Part shown: one piece after another, positions 1 to 7,614 of the stretch | Layout of the letters: every line of letters starts with the position of its first letter | How positions within the stretch are numbered: position 1 is the first letter of the stretch | Assembly (NCBI RefSeq): GCF_002847305.1 | Contig: NZ_CP025408.1 | Span: 310,001-374,000, forward strand | Length of the DNA stretch: 64,000 bases | DNA from: Paracoccus tegillarcae | GTDB taxonomy: Bacteria; Pseudomonadota; Alphaproteobacteria; Rhodobacterales; Rhodobacteraceae | Direction of reading: 5' to 3' | Translations under genes and position numbers: made by a program | Notes under the pieces: generated by a model | Databases searched by the model: none | Told to the model about the DNA's origin: nothing | What the model saw: the letters and a program-made list of their open reading frames with translations, nothing else

Positions 1-312
1 CTTCTGCACAAAGACCCGCACATCGCGTCCGCGCCGGTTCAGGTCCAGCATGACATAGACAACCCGCTGTCCCGGCCCGTGATAGGTATATTGCCCGCCC
101 CGACCGACCTGATGCACCGGAAACCGCGCCTGCAACAGATCGGCGGGTTTGGCGCTGGTGCCGGCAGTATACAGCGGCGGGTGTTCGACCAGCCAGATCA
201 GCTCATCCGCCTCGCCCGCGTGAATGGCGGCGACGCGCGCCTCCATCGTGGCAAGGGCATCGTCATAATCGGTCAGGCCGGGCGCTGTGATCCATTCGGG
301 CATGGCAATCAT
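1..312 (-). CDS. lipB: Octanoyltransferase LipB (partial, N-terminal 104 residues)
   Basis: LipB moves octanoyl groups from acyl carrier protein to the lipoyl domains of 2-oxoacid dehydrogenases, the first step of lipoate synthesis. The visible part has [18 protein letters not shown] at residues 43-60 and the family signature [12 protein letters not shown] at 71-82. The rest of the gene, including the catalytic Lys and Cys expected further along, lies beyond the window edge, so integrity cannot be judged. The start is the ATG at 312; a second in-frame ATG lies three codons downstream. It lies 28 bases downstream of soxR on the same strand and could be read through from it. Confidence 0.9.
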   Translation of the reverse strand, partial: MIAMPEWITAPGLTDYDDALATMEARVAAIHAGEADELIWLVEHPPLYTAGTSAKPADLLQARFPVHQVGRGGQYTYHGPGQRVVYVMLDLNRRGRDVRVFVQK

Positions 313-340
313 GTGGCACCACCTGCGTTCAGGCGCAAGT

Positions 341-790
341 TCAGTCACCCAGCAGATAGCGCGGTCCCGGCCCATCGGCGGCGGAGCGGTCATCGGGGTT
401 ATACAGCGGGCAGGTATCCAGCGACAGGCAGCCGCAGCGGATGCAGCCATCCAGCCGCTCGCGCATGCGTTGCAGATCGGCAATGCGGGCGTCGATCTTG
501 ACGCGGAAATCGTCGGAAATCCGTTCCCAATCACGGCGGTTCGGCGCGCGATGCGGCGGCAGGTCGGCCAGATGGCTCGCGATCTCGGCCAGCGCAAACC
601 CCATATTCTGCGCCGCGATCACGAAAGACAGCCTGCGAATATCCGACCGCGCATAACGCCGATGCCCACCCGCATTGCGCACGGGCGCCAGAATGCCATG
701 CGATTCGTAAAACCGGATCGCGGACACCGCCAGACCGGTCCGCTGTGACAGATCGCCGATGGTCAGACCCTGAGCAGGAAGTGTGGCCAT
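341..790 (-). CDS. soxR: Redox-sensing MerR-family activator SoxR
   Basis: This 149-residue regulator has a MerR winged helix at its N-terminus ([20 protein letters not shown], residues 11-30) and a dimerisation helix. Near the C-terminus is the cysteine cluster C116-X2-C119-X-C121-X5-C127, which in SoxR holds the [2Fe-2S] centre. That spacing separates SoxR from other MerR proteins such as CueR or ZntR. Family members activate promoters when the cluster is oxidised by redox-cycling compounds or nitric oxide. The ATG at 790 is preferred because residues upstream in the longer reading frame run through the divergent promoter. The divergent VOC gene, with a SoxR-type operator between them, is the likely target. 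Confidence 0.93.
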   Translation of the reverse strand: MATLPAQGLTIGDLSQRTGLAVSAIRFYESHGILAPVRNAGGHRRYARSDIRRLSFVIAAQNMGFALAEIASHLADLPPHRAPNRRDWERISDDFRVKIDARIADLQRMRERLDGCIRCGCLSLDTCPLYNPDDRSAADGPGPRYLLGD

Positions 791-798
791 TTTTTCCC

Positions 799-829
799 TT
801 GATCTAAAGCTAACTTGAGAAATTACACA
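799..829 (+). promoter_or_regulatory. SoxR-type operator/promoter between soxR and the VOC gene
   Basis: Positions 803-820 read TCTAAAGCTAACTTGAGA, which matches the enterobacterial soxS operator CCTCAAGTTAACTTGAGG at 14 of 18 positions by my alignment. It sits between a possible -35 (TTGATC, 799-804) and a weak -10 (TACACA, 824-829) separated by 19 bases, the stretched spacing typical of MerR-family promoters. Direction is inferred towards the VOC gene at 878; autoregulation of soxR is also possible. Confidence 0.7.
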
Positions 830-877
830 TGGATTCGCGGCACAAGTCCAGCCGCCAATTTTTACGAGGATCTCAAG

Positions 878-1255
878 ATGACCCGACTGGAACATGTGAA
901 CGTGACCGTTGCCGACCCCGACGCCACCGCGAAACTGCTCTGCGATCTCTTCGGCTGGCATGTCCGCTGGTCCGGCGAGGCAATGCAGAACGGGCGCACC
1001 GTGCATGTCGGCAGCGATGACAGTTATGTCGCGCTGTTTTCCCATGGCGACGATCAGGCAGGGCCGATTGACAGCTACCGCACCCGCGCCGGGCTGAACC
1101 ACATCGCCGTGGTGGTCGACGATCTGGCCGCGACCGAGGCGCGGGTCGTCAGGGCGGGCTACGTGCCGGGCAAACATGCCGACTACGAACCGGGCCACAG
1201 GTTTTACTTTACCGAGGAAAACGGCGTCGAGATCGAGGTGGTCAACTATGACTGA
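878..1255 (+). CDS. VOC-family (glyoxalase/bleomycin-resistance fold) protein
   Basis: A 125-residue single-domain protein with the paired beta-alpha-beta-beta-beta modules of the vicinal oxygen chelate superfamily. It begins LEHVNVTVADP, and the second module contains LNHIAVVVDDL and ends in FTEENGVEIEVV. Candidate metal ligands are His6 (EHV), the His of LNHIA and the Glu of GVEIE. Members include lactoylglutathione lyases, dioxygenases and resistance proteins, and the substrate cannot be read from sequence. The ATG at 878 follows an ACGAGGA ribosome site; the longer frame upstream would cross the promoter. Its position behind the SoxR box suggests a role against electrophiles or redox-active compounds. 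Confidence 0.8.
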   Translation: MTRLEHVNVTVADPDATAKLLCDLFGWHVRWSGEAMQNGRTVHVGSDDSYVALFSHGDDQAGPIDSYRTRAGLNHIAVVVDDLAATEARVVRAGYVPGKHADYEPGHRFYFTEENGVEIEVVNYD

Positions 1256-1308
1256 TCTTGGATTTTCGCGCCGGCGGTGGGCAGGCCCACGGTTCCGCAT
1301 CAACGCCC

Positions 1309-1342
1309 TTGCCGCGCGGCTGGCCAAGCCGCCGCGCGGCAA
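1309..1342. terminator. Perfect 12-bp GC-rich inverted repeat
   Basis: TTGCCGCGCGGC at 1309-1320 is exactly complementary to GCCGCGCGGCAA at 1331-1342, with a 10-base loop. It lies between the VOC gene and yghU. There is no T-tract on either strand, so an intrinsic terminator is only one possibility. The remainder of the 269-base gap shows no supported gene. Confidence 0.4.
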
Positions 1343-1524
1343 ACTCGCGCCGTTGCCGACCAACCTGCATCTGCGCCGCGACATCGGTTTGCCGGCAGAA
1401 AGGTATGAGCCCACCGATCGCAGTCAGCTCAGATTTCCGGGCTTCTGATCCGCCCGTCGGTTGAACTTTCGACGCGGCACCCACATTTCGCATTGCCAAG
1501 CGCAGACAAAAAACAGGACCGATC

Positions 1525-2394
1525 ATGACCACCGAATACACCCCGCCCAAGGTCTGGACATGGGACAGCAAGAATGGCGGCGAGTTCGCCAGCATCAACC
1601 GCCCCATCGCCGGCCCCACGCATGACAAGGACCTGCCGGTCGGCAAGCACCCGCTGCAGCTTTATTCGCTGGCCACACCCAACGGCCAGAAGGTCACGAT
1701 CCTGCTGGAGGAGCTGCTGGCCCTTGGCAAGGACGCCGAATATGACGCCTGGCTGATCAAGATCGGCGATGGTGATCAGTTCGGCAGCGGCTTTGTCGAT
1801 GTGAACCCGAACTCGAAAATTCCAGCGCTGATGGATCATTCCGTCAATCCGCCGCAGCGTGTCTTCGAATCCGGCTCGATCCTGCTGTATCTGGCCGAGA
1901 AATTCGGGGCTTTCCTGCCCACCGATCCCGGCGCGCGGACCGAGGCGCTGAACTGGCTGTTCTGGCAGATGGGCGCTGGCCCCTATCTGGGCGGCGGTTT
2001 CGGGCATTTCTATCACTACGCGCCCGAAAAGATCGAATACGCCATCGACCGCTTCACGATGGAGGTCAAACGCCAGCTTGACGTGCTGGACCGTCACCTT
2101 GCCGATCGCCGCTTTATGGCGGGCGAGGAGTATTCGATTGCCGATATGGCGATCTGGCCGTGGTATGGGCGGCTGCTGACCGGCGACGCCTATGGCGATG
2201 CGGCCAGTTTCCTTGATGCGCAGATCTATAAGAACGTGCTGCGCTGGCAGGCCGAAATCGCCGCCCGCCCCGCCGTTCAACGCGGCATCATGGTCAACAA
2301 GACCTCGGGCGAGCCATCCGAACAACTGCACGAACGCCACGACGCGTCCGATTTCGAGACCCGGACGCAGGACAAGCTGGAACCGCAGGCATAG
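1525..2394 (+). CDS. yghU: YghU-type glutathione S-transferase / disulfide reductase
   Basis: A 289-residue cytosolic GST with an N-terminal extension (residues 1-45) before the thioredoxin-fold domain (LQLYSLATPNGQKVTILLEEL, given in parts: LQLYSLATPN then GQKVTILLEEL) and an all-helical C-terminal domain. Length and the extension match the nu-class E. coli YghU/YfcG group, which bind two glutathiones and reduce small disulfides. The motif ESGSILLYLAEK supplies the glutathione gamma-glutamyl contact. The ATG at 1525 follows AACAGGA. Placement near soxR fits a thiol or oxidative-stress role, but no SoxR site was seen directly upstream. Confidence 0.9.
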   Translation: MTTEYTPPKVWTWDSKNGGEFASINRPIAGPTHDKDLPVGKHPLQLYSLATPNGQKVTILLEELLALGKDAEYDAWLIKIGDGDQFGSGFVDVNPNSKIPALMDHSVNPPQRVFESGSILLYLAEKFGAFLPTDPGARTEALNWLFWQMGAGPYLGGGFGHFYHYAPEKIEYAIDRFTMEVKRQLDVLDRHLADRRFMAGEEYSIADMAIWPWYGRLLTGDAYGDAASFLDAQIYKNVLRWQAEIAARPAVQRGIMVNKTSGEPSEQLHERHDASDFETRTQDKLEPQA

Positions 2395-2526
2395 GCGGCA
2401 GCCCGCTGATCCCCAATCGCATCAGAGGGCAAGCGCCTGTCCGTGGGGTGGCGCCCCGAACCTGTGGTCTGCGCGCTCTATCGCGCCATCCACATGTTTT
2501 CGTCGCACTAAGCACCAGCATCACCA

Positions 2527-2558
2527 AAGCGCCTGCCCGCCCGGACGGGCAGGCGCTT
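2527..2558. repeat. Perfect 13-bp inverted repeat
   Basis: AAGCGCCTGCCCG (2527-2539) pairs exactly with CGGGCAGGCGCTT (2546-2558) around a 6-base loop. It sits between yghU and the broken small gene. An imperfect partner, GCAAGCGCCTGTCC, occurs about 100 bases upstream near 2429. It may terminate yghU transcription, though no T-tract follows, or it may be a remnant of a mobile repeat. Confidence 0.45.
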
Positions 2559-2600
2559 GCCCGGCGGGCCTGCGGCCGTTGCTCCGGGCGGGAGGTTTGG

Positions 2601-2840
2601 TCAATCCTCGATTGTGATTGAAGAGGCGTTGAAAAGACGTGGCCCTTCGACCGCAGAGGATGACATACGTCCACCAAGTCCACGCTTGATTCCAGCTACA
2701 AACTCTTCGAGCGTAGCGACCCTGAGATAGTCACCCTTAAAGCGGGTTGGTGAAACGACATACATTCCATCGCTATGCTTGTGAGGCTTTACAATCTCAC
2801 CAGCCTTCGCTCAACGCGAAACCGTCGCGTATACCTTCAT
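2601..2840 (-). pseudogene. Small hypothetical protein gene interrupted by an in-frame TGA
   Basis: Read from the ATG at 2840, the frame gives MKVYATVSR, then TGA at 2811-2813, then AKAGEIVKPHKHSDGMYVVS and on to a natural stop at 2601, 79 residues in all. A purine-rich GGGGGG site precedes the ATG. Codon choice (GGA, GTA, TCA, AAG) and roughly 48% GC in a sampled row differ sharply from the neighbours, which suggests transfer. A single CGA-to-TGA change could explain the stop. I do not recognise the family. It could also be expressed as a shorter protein from an internal start such as the ATG at 2765. Confidence 0.5.
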
Positions 2841-2883
2841 TGCATTTTCCCCCCATGTTTATTCAAGCGACAGTCGTCAGCAA

Positions 2884-2915
2884 GAAGAGGCCCGGAACTG
2901 CATCCGGGCCTCTTC
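2884..2915 (-). terminator. ilvC terminator hairpin
   Basis: GAAGAGGCCCGGA (2884-2896) is fully complementary to TCCGGGCCTCTTC (2903-2915) with a 6-base loop, 20 bases past the ilvC stop. On the minus strand it is followed by a short T-rich run. Confidence 0.75.
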
Positions 2916-2934
2916 ACATCCAATAGCGCTGAAA

Positions 2935-3990
<1,056 letters not shown>

Positions 3991-4045
3991 CTAAGCCGTT
4001 AACCTGCCGCTGTCCTGTTCATTCATCACGATTTCTGGCAGTATA

Positions 4046-4090
4046 TCGAAAAGATCATGCTCGTTTAATTATCATGTCGAAAAAATCATG
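4046..4090 (+). promoter_or_regulatory. Phased direct repeats, candidate Lrp/AsnC operator
   Basis: TCGAAAAGATCATG at 4046-4059 recurs as TCGAAAAAATCATG at 4077-4090 (13 of 14 bases identical), 31 bases apart, close to three helical turns. The second copy includes the start codon of the first regulator gene. Helically phased sites are usual for Lrp-type octamers, so this is a plausible autoregulatory site that might also affect divergent ilvC. Confidence 0.5.
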
Positions 4091-4543
4091 CCTGATATCA
4101 CAGATCGCCGCATTCTGCGCCACCTGCTAGCCGATCCCGACGCGCCAGCAGCCGAACTGGCGGAACGCGCGGGCATCACCACTGCCAGCTTGTGGCGACG
4201 TCTGGAAAAGCTGCGCGCCCAGGGGGTGTTGAAGGCGATTGAACAGCGCATCGACTGGCGCGCCCTGGGCTGGGAGGTCGAGGTCAGCCTGCGCTTTACC
4301 CTCGACAAGACCGAGCCGCGCGCATTTGACGAATTCCTCGACGCCGCCCGCGCGGTTCCCGAGGTCACCGAAATCCAGACCTTTCTGGGCAGCGTCGATC
4401 TGCGCCTGTCGGTCATTGCCCGCGACATGGCGCATTGGCAGCGGATCTATCGCGACAGCATCCTGTCGCTGCCCCATGTCGCCGACAGCGATGCGTTGAT
4501 GCTGGTCTCGACCATCAAGAACAGCACTGAGCTGGCATTGTGA
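4088..4543 (+). CDS. Lrp/AsnC-family transcriptional regulator (first of a pair)
   Basis: The 151-residue protein has an N-terminal winged helix (DRRILRHLLADP, then AELAERAGITTASLWRRLEKL) and a C-terminal RAM/AsnC ligand-binding domain (VEVSLRF through LPHVADSDALM). Family members respond to amino acids or related small molecules and form dimers and octamers. Its stop overlaps the start of the next Lrp-type gene, so the two are translated together. Lying opposite ilvC suggests a branched-chain amino-acid signal, which is inference. Two AsnC proteins encoded in tandem could form mixed oligomers. Confidence 0.88.
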   Translation: MPDITDRRILRHLLADPDAPAAELAERAGITTASLWRRLEKLRAQGVLKAIEQRIDWRALGWEVEVSLRFTLDKTEPRAFDEFLDAARAVPEVTEIQTFLGSVDLRLSVIARDMAHWQRIYRDSILSLPHVADSDALMLVSTIKNSTELAL

Positions 4544-4998
4544 CCACGTTTGACGACACCGATCAGGCGATCCTGCGCATTCTGTCGCGCGATGCGACGC
4601 AAAGTGCGGCCTCTATTGGCCGCGCCCTTGGTCTGACCCAGCCCGCGACATGGCGACGAATCAAGCGGCTGACCGATTCCGGTGTGCTGGCCGGGCGGCG
4701 CGTGGTGCTGGACCATGCTGCGCTTGGCTTTGGCGTGACGGTATTTCTGGGCATCCGCCTTGCCACCAAGGGCCGCACCAGCCTTGAGGATTTCGAACGC
4801 GCCGTGACCGCCATCCCCGAGGTGCAACTGGTTCAGCATGTGTTGGGCCAATTCGATTACCGCCTGCGCGTTACCGCCCGCGACATCAGCGATTTCGAGC
4901 GCATCCTGCGTCGCCGTATCATGACCCTGCCCGGCGTCGGTCAGGTCGAGGCGAACGTCATGCTGTCCGAGGAACGCCGCCCCGGCCCCTTGGGATAA
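4540..4998 (+). CDS. Lrp/AsnC-family transcriptional regulator (second of a pair)
   Basis: This 152-residue protein starts at a GTG overlapping the TGA of the preceding regulator. Its helix-turn-helix is QAILRILSRDATQSAASIGR then ALGLTQPATWRRIKRL, followed by the RAM domain (GVTVFLGIRLATKG to LPGVGQVEANVMLS). It is only distantly similar to its upstream partner, so the pair is not a recent duplication. No cognate target other than the locus itself can be named. About 210 bases without a supported gene follow. Confidence 0.88.
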   Translation: MTTFDDTDQAILRILSRDATQSAASIGRALGLTQPATWRRIKRLTDSGVLAGRRVVLDHAALGFGVTVFLGIRLATKGRTSLEDFERAVTAIPEVQLVQHVLGQFDYRLRVTARDISDFERILRRRIMTLPGVGQVEANVMLSEERRPGPLG

Positions 4999-5212
4999 GT
5001 CCGAGCCTTGCTGAATCGCAATTAGACCCGATCAACCGGGGCAAGGTGACGCGACGGCTGATACTGACCGCTACGGCAGTGCCACGCGCCACGTTGCAGC
5101 GCATAGCGGATCGCACCGAGCCCCCCCCGATCGACGATCATCCCGGATGGCCGGCCCAAAGCGCGACAAGCTGACTATTGCGCGGCGGCCTTTGGCGCGG
5201 CAAACAGCGTTC

Positions 5213-5692
5213 ATGCCCTATGACTGGCGCGATATCGGGGAAGGCGAGGCCAGGCTGGTGCTGTGGCCTTTTCGCTCATTGCCGCGCAAGGGATTTGTCT
5301 GGTTTATCGCGGTGACGGTGACGCTGCTGGCCATGCCGCTGCTCGCGGTGCTGGGCTCTGTGATCCTGTGGGGGCTGTTGCCGTTCATGGCGCTGACGGT
5401 CTGGGGGATGTGGTATGCGCTGCAACGCAGCTATCGCAGTGGCGAGACGCGCGAAGTGCTGATGCTGAGCCCCACCCGCCTGTCCCTGATCCGCAGCGAT
5501 CCGGGGCGCAGCGAACGCCACTGGGAAACCAACCCCTACTGGGTACGGCCCATCCTGCGCGCAGGCCCGGTCGAGGATTACCTGACCCTGACGGATGGCG
5601 CGCGCGAGATCGAACTGGGCGCCTTTCTGACACCCGAGGAACGCCGCACCCTGCATGACCAGCTTCTGCGTCGGCTTGCCGATCTGCGCTAG
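5213..5692 (+). CDS. DUF2244 integral membrane protein
   Basis: A 159-residue protein starting MPYDWRDIGEGEARL, with two adjacent transmembrane helices (FVWFIAVTVTLLAMPLLAVL and SVILWGLLPFMALTVWGMWY) and a soluble C-terminal half containing RHWETNPYWVR and a terminal helix. This layout matches DUF2244, a family of unknown function common in alphaproteobacteria, sometimes near cytochrome oxidase genes. I chose the ATG at 5213 because family members usually begin near MPY; an upstream ATG at 5147 would add 22 basic residues of unlikely coding quality. Neighbours give no functional hint. Confidence 0.8.
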   Translation: MPYDWRDIGEGEARLVLWPFRSLPRKGFVWFIAVTVTLLAMPLLAVLGSVILWGLLPFMALTVWGMWYALQRSYRSGETREVLMLSPTRLSLIRSDPGRSERHWETNPYWVRPILRAGPVEDYLTLTDGAREIELGAFLTPEERRTLHDQLLRRLADLR

Positions 5693-5723
5693 CGGCCGCC
5701 CGCCAGCCCCGCCCTCTACACAG

Positions 5724-5753
5724 AAAAACGGCGCCCGATACAGTCGGACGCCG
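5724..5753 (-). terminator. yqeY intrinsic terminator
   Basis: CGGCGCCCGA (5729-5738) pairs with TCGGACGCCG (5744-5753), with nine of ten pairs, and on the minus strand is followed by TTTTTCTGTG. It lies 33 bases past the yqeY stop and is a conventional Rho-independent terminator. Confidence 0.8.
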
Positions 5754-5786
5754 CAATCATCGCTGAGCGGTCAGTGAACGCCGCCG

Positions 5787-6251
5787 TCAGGCCAGCAGCT
5801 TTTCCTTGACCATCGGACCGACCGTGCCGAAATCCATCTGACCGGCGTGACGGGTCCGCAATTCGGCCATCACCCGGCCCATATCGCGCACCGATTCGGC
5901 ACCCAGATCATTGATCGCCTTTTCGACAGCGCCGGCGGTTTCATCCGCCGACATCTGTTTGGGCAGGAATTCCTGGATCACGCCGATCTCGTTCTGTTCC
6001 TTTTCGGCCAACTCCATCCGGCAGCCTTCTTCATAGGCCCGCGCCGATTCCTGGCGCTGCTTGACCATCTTGGACAGAATCGCGATCAGATCGGCATCGG
6101 CCAGTACCGCCTCGTCGCCCGCACCGCTGCGGGCCGCGATCTCGCGGTCCTTGATGGCTGCGCTGATCAGGCGCAGTGTCGACAGGCGCTCGCTGTTGCG
6201 GGCCTTCATCGCCTCTTTCGTGGCGGATTGCAGTTGCACACGCAAATCCAT
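5787..6251 (-). CDS. GatB/YqeY-domain protein
   Basis: A 154-residue helical protein equivalent to the C-terminal tRNA-binding domain of GatB, beginning MDLRVQLQSATKEAMKARNS and containing LSTLRLISAAIKDREIAAR and EFLPKQMSADE. Stand-alone YqeY proteins are widespread. They are thought to bind tRNA, and their exact function is not established. The ATG at 6251 has a GGTGAT site in front. It diverges from carA across 142 bases with no recognised operator. Confidence 0.92.
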   Translation of the reverse strand: MDLRVQLQSATKEAMKARNSERLSTLRLISAAIKDREIAARSGAGDEAVLADADLIAILSKMVKQRQESARAYEEGCRMELAEKEQNEIGVIQEFLPKQMSADETAGAVEKAINDLGAESVRDMGRVMAELRTRHAGQMDFGTVGPMVKEKLLA

Positions 6252-6393
6252 GATATCACCTTTGATGACGTACCGCCCAGATGGCGGGAAGCCCGGCATT
6301 TAGTGCCTTGGGCGACGCAATTCAAGCGACGCCCGCTTGACCCCGGGCCCCACGGCCCCTATTCACACGACGATTTCACGTCAGAGGTGCCAC

Positions 6394-7548
6394 ATGGCCA
6401 ACAAACCCACAGCCTGCCTGGCGCTCGCCGATGGCACCGTGTTTTATGGCCAAGGCTTTGGCGCAACCGGCGAAGTGGTGGCCGAACTGGTCTTCAACAC
6501 CGCCATGACCGGCTATCAAGAGATCATGACCGATCCCTCCTATGCCAGCCAGATCGTCACCTTCACCTTCCCCCATATCGGCAATACCGGCATCACCCCC
6601 GAGGATGACGAGGCGCCCGAGCCCGTGGCCAGTGGCATCGTCGTCAAATGGGACCCGACCGAGCCGTCGAACTGGCGCGCAGCAGGCGATCTGGTCGACT
6701 GGATGGAACGGCGCGGCCGCATCGGCATCGGCGGCGTCGATACCCGCCGCCTGACGCGCGCGATCCGCATGCAAGGGGCACCCCATGTCGTGCTGGCTCA
6801 TGACCCCGAGGGCAATTTCGACATCGCCGCACTGGTGGCCAAGGCGCGCGACTGGAAAGGCCTTGTCGGTCTGGACCTCGCGCGCGAGGTCAGCTGCGCC
6901 CAGAGCTATCGGTGGGATCAGGGCCTGTGGTCCTGGGGCAAGGGCTTTGCCGAGGGCGCGACACAGGAAAAACCCTTCCGCGTTGTCGCACTGGATTACG
7001 GCGCCAAGCGCAATATCCTGCGGTCGCTGGCCTCGATTGGGGCCGAGGTCACGGTTCTACCCGCCACCGCGACAGCCGAAGACGTGCTGGCCCATGATCC
7101 CGAGGGTGTGTTTCTGTCCAACGGCCCCGGTGATCCCGAGGCGACCGGCGACTATGCGGTGCCGATGATCCAGTCGCTGCTGGGCCGCGACCTGCCGATC
7201 TTTGGCATCTGTCTGGGCCATCAGATGCTGGCGCTGGCACTGGGAGCCAAGACCATCAAGATGAACCACGGCCATCACGGTGCGAACCATCCGGTCAAGG
7301 ATAAAGAGACCGGCAAGGTCGAAATCACCTCGATGAACCACGGTTTCGCCGTTGACAGCCAAACCCTGCCCACCGGCGTCAAGGAAACCCATATCAGCCT
7401 GTTTGACGGCAGCAATTGCGGCCTGCGGGTCGAGGATAAGCCCGTCTTTTCAGTGCAATACCACCCCGAGGCGGCGCCGGGTCCGCAGGACAGTTATTAC
7501 CTCTTTGAACGCTTTGCCGATGCAATGGGGCAAAGGCGGCCAGGATAA
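6394..7548 (+). CDS. carA: Carbamoyl-phosphate synthase small subunit
   Basis: CarA hydrolyses glutamine and passes ammonia to CarB for carbamoyl phosphate, the precursor of arginine and pyrimidines. The 384-residue protein has the N-terminal CPSase_sm_chain domain (FNTAMTGYQEIMTDPSY) and a C-terminal class I glutamine amidotransferase. The nucleophile Cys is in GICLGHQM and the His-Glu pair in QYHPEAAPGP. An AGAGG ribosome site precedes the ATG. carB is not in the window, so the subunits are unlinked or carB lies elsewhere. Confidence 0.97.
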   Translation: MANKPTACLALADGTVFYGQGFGATGEVVAELVFNTAMTGYQEIMTDPSYASQIVTFTFPHIGNTGITPEDDEAPEPVASGIVVKWDPTEPSNWRAAGDLVDWMERRGRIGIGGVDTRRLTRAIRMQGAPHVVLAHDPEGNFDIAALVAKARDWKGLVGLDLAREVSCAQSYRWDQGLWSWGKGFAEGATQEKPFRVVALDYGAKRNILRSLASIGAEVTVLPATATAEDVLAHDPEGVFLSNGPGDPEATGDYAVPMIQSLLGRDLPIFGICLGHQMLALALGAKTIKMNHGHHGANHPVKDKETGKVEITSMNHGFAVDSQTLPTGVKETHISLFDGSNCGLRVEDKPVFSVQYHPEAAPGPQDSYYLFERFADAMGQRRPG

Positions 7549-7557
7549 ATGCCTGCC

Positions 7558-7572
7558 TTAACAGGTTCTTAA
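7558..7572 (+). promoter_or_regulatory. CtrA-type binding site TTAA-N7-TTAA
   Basis: TTAA at 7558-7561 and TTAA at 7569-7572 are separated by exactly seven bases. This is the full consensus for the alphaproteobacterial response regulator CtrA. The site lies 43 bases upstream of the glycosyltransferase start, in the only gap between carA and that gene. The flanking bases CAGGTTCTTAAGACCTG also form a near-palindrome. Confidence 0.6.
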
Positions 7573-7614
7573 GACCTGACATGCGAGCAATGGGCGAGTT
7601 TCAGGATTTCGCCC

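Noticed and set aside
2811..2813. The in-frame TGA of the small gene as a selenocysteine codon
   Set aside because: No SECIS-like hairpin was seen just after the codon, the flanking sequence shows no redox motif, and a nonsense change explains it more simply.
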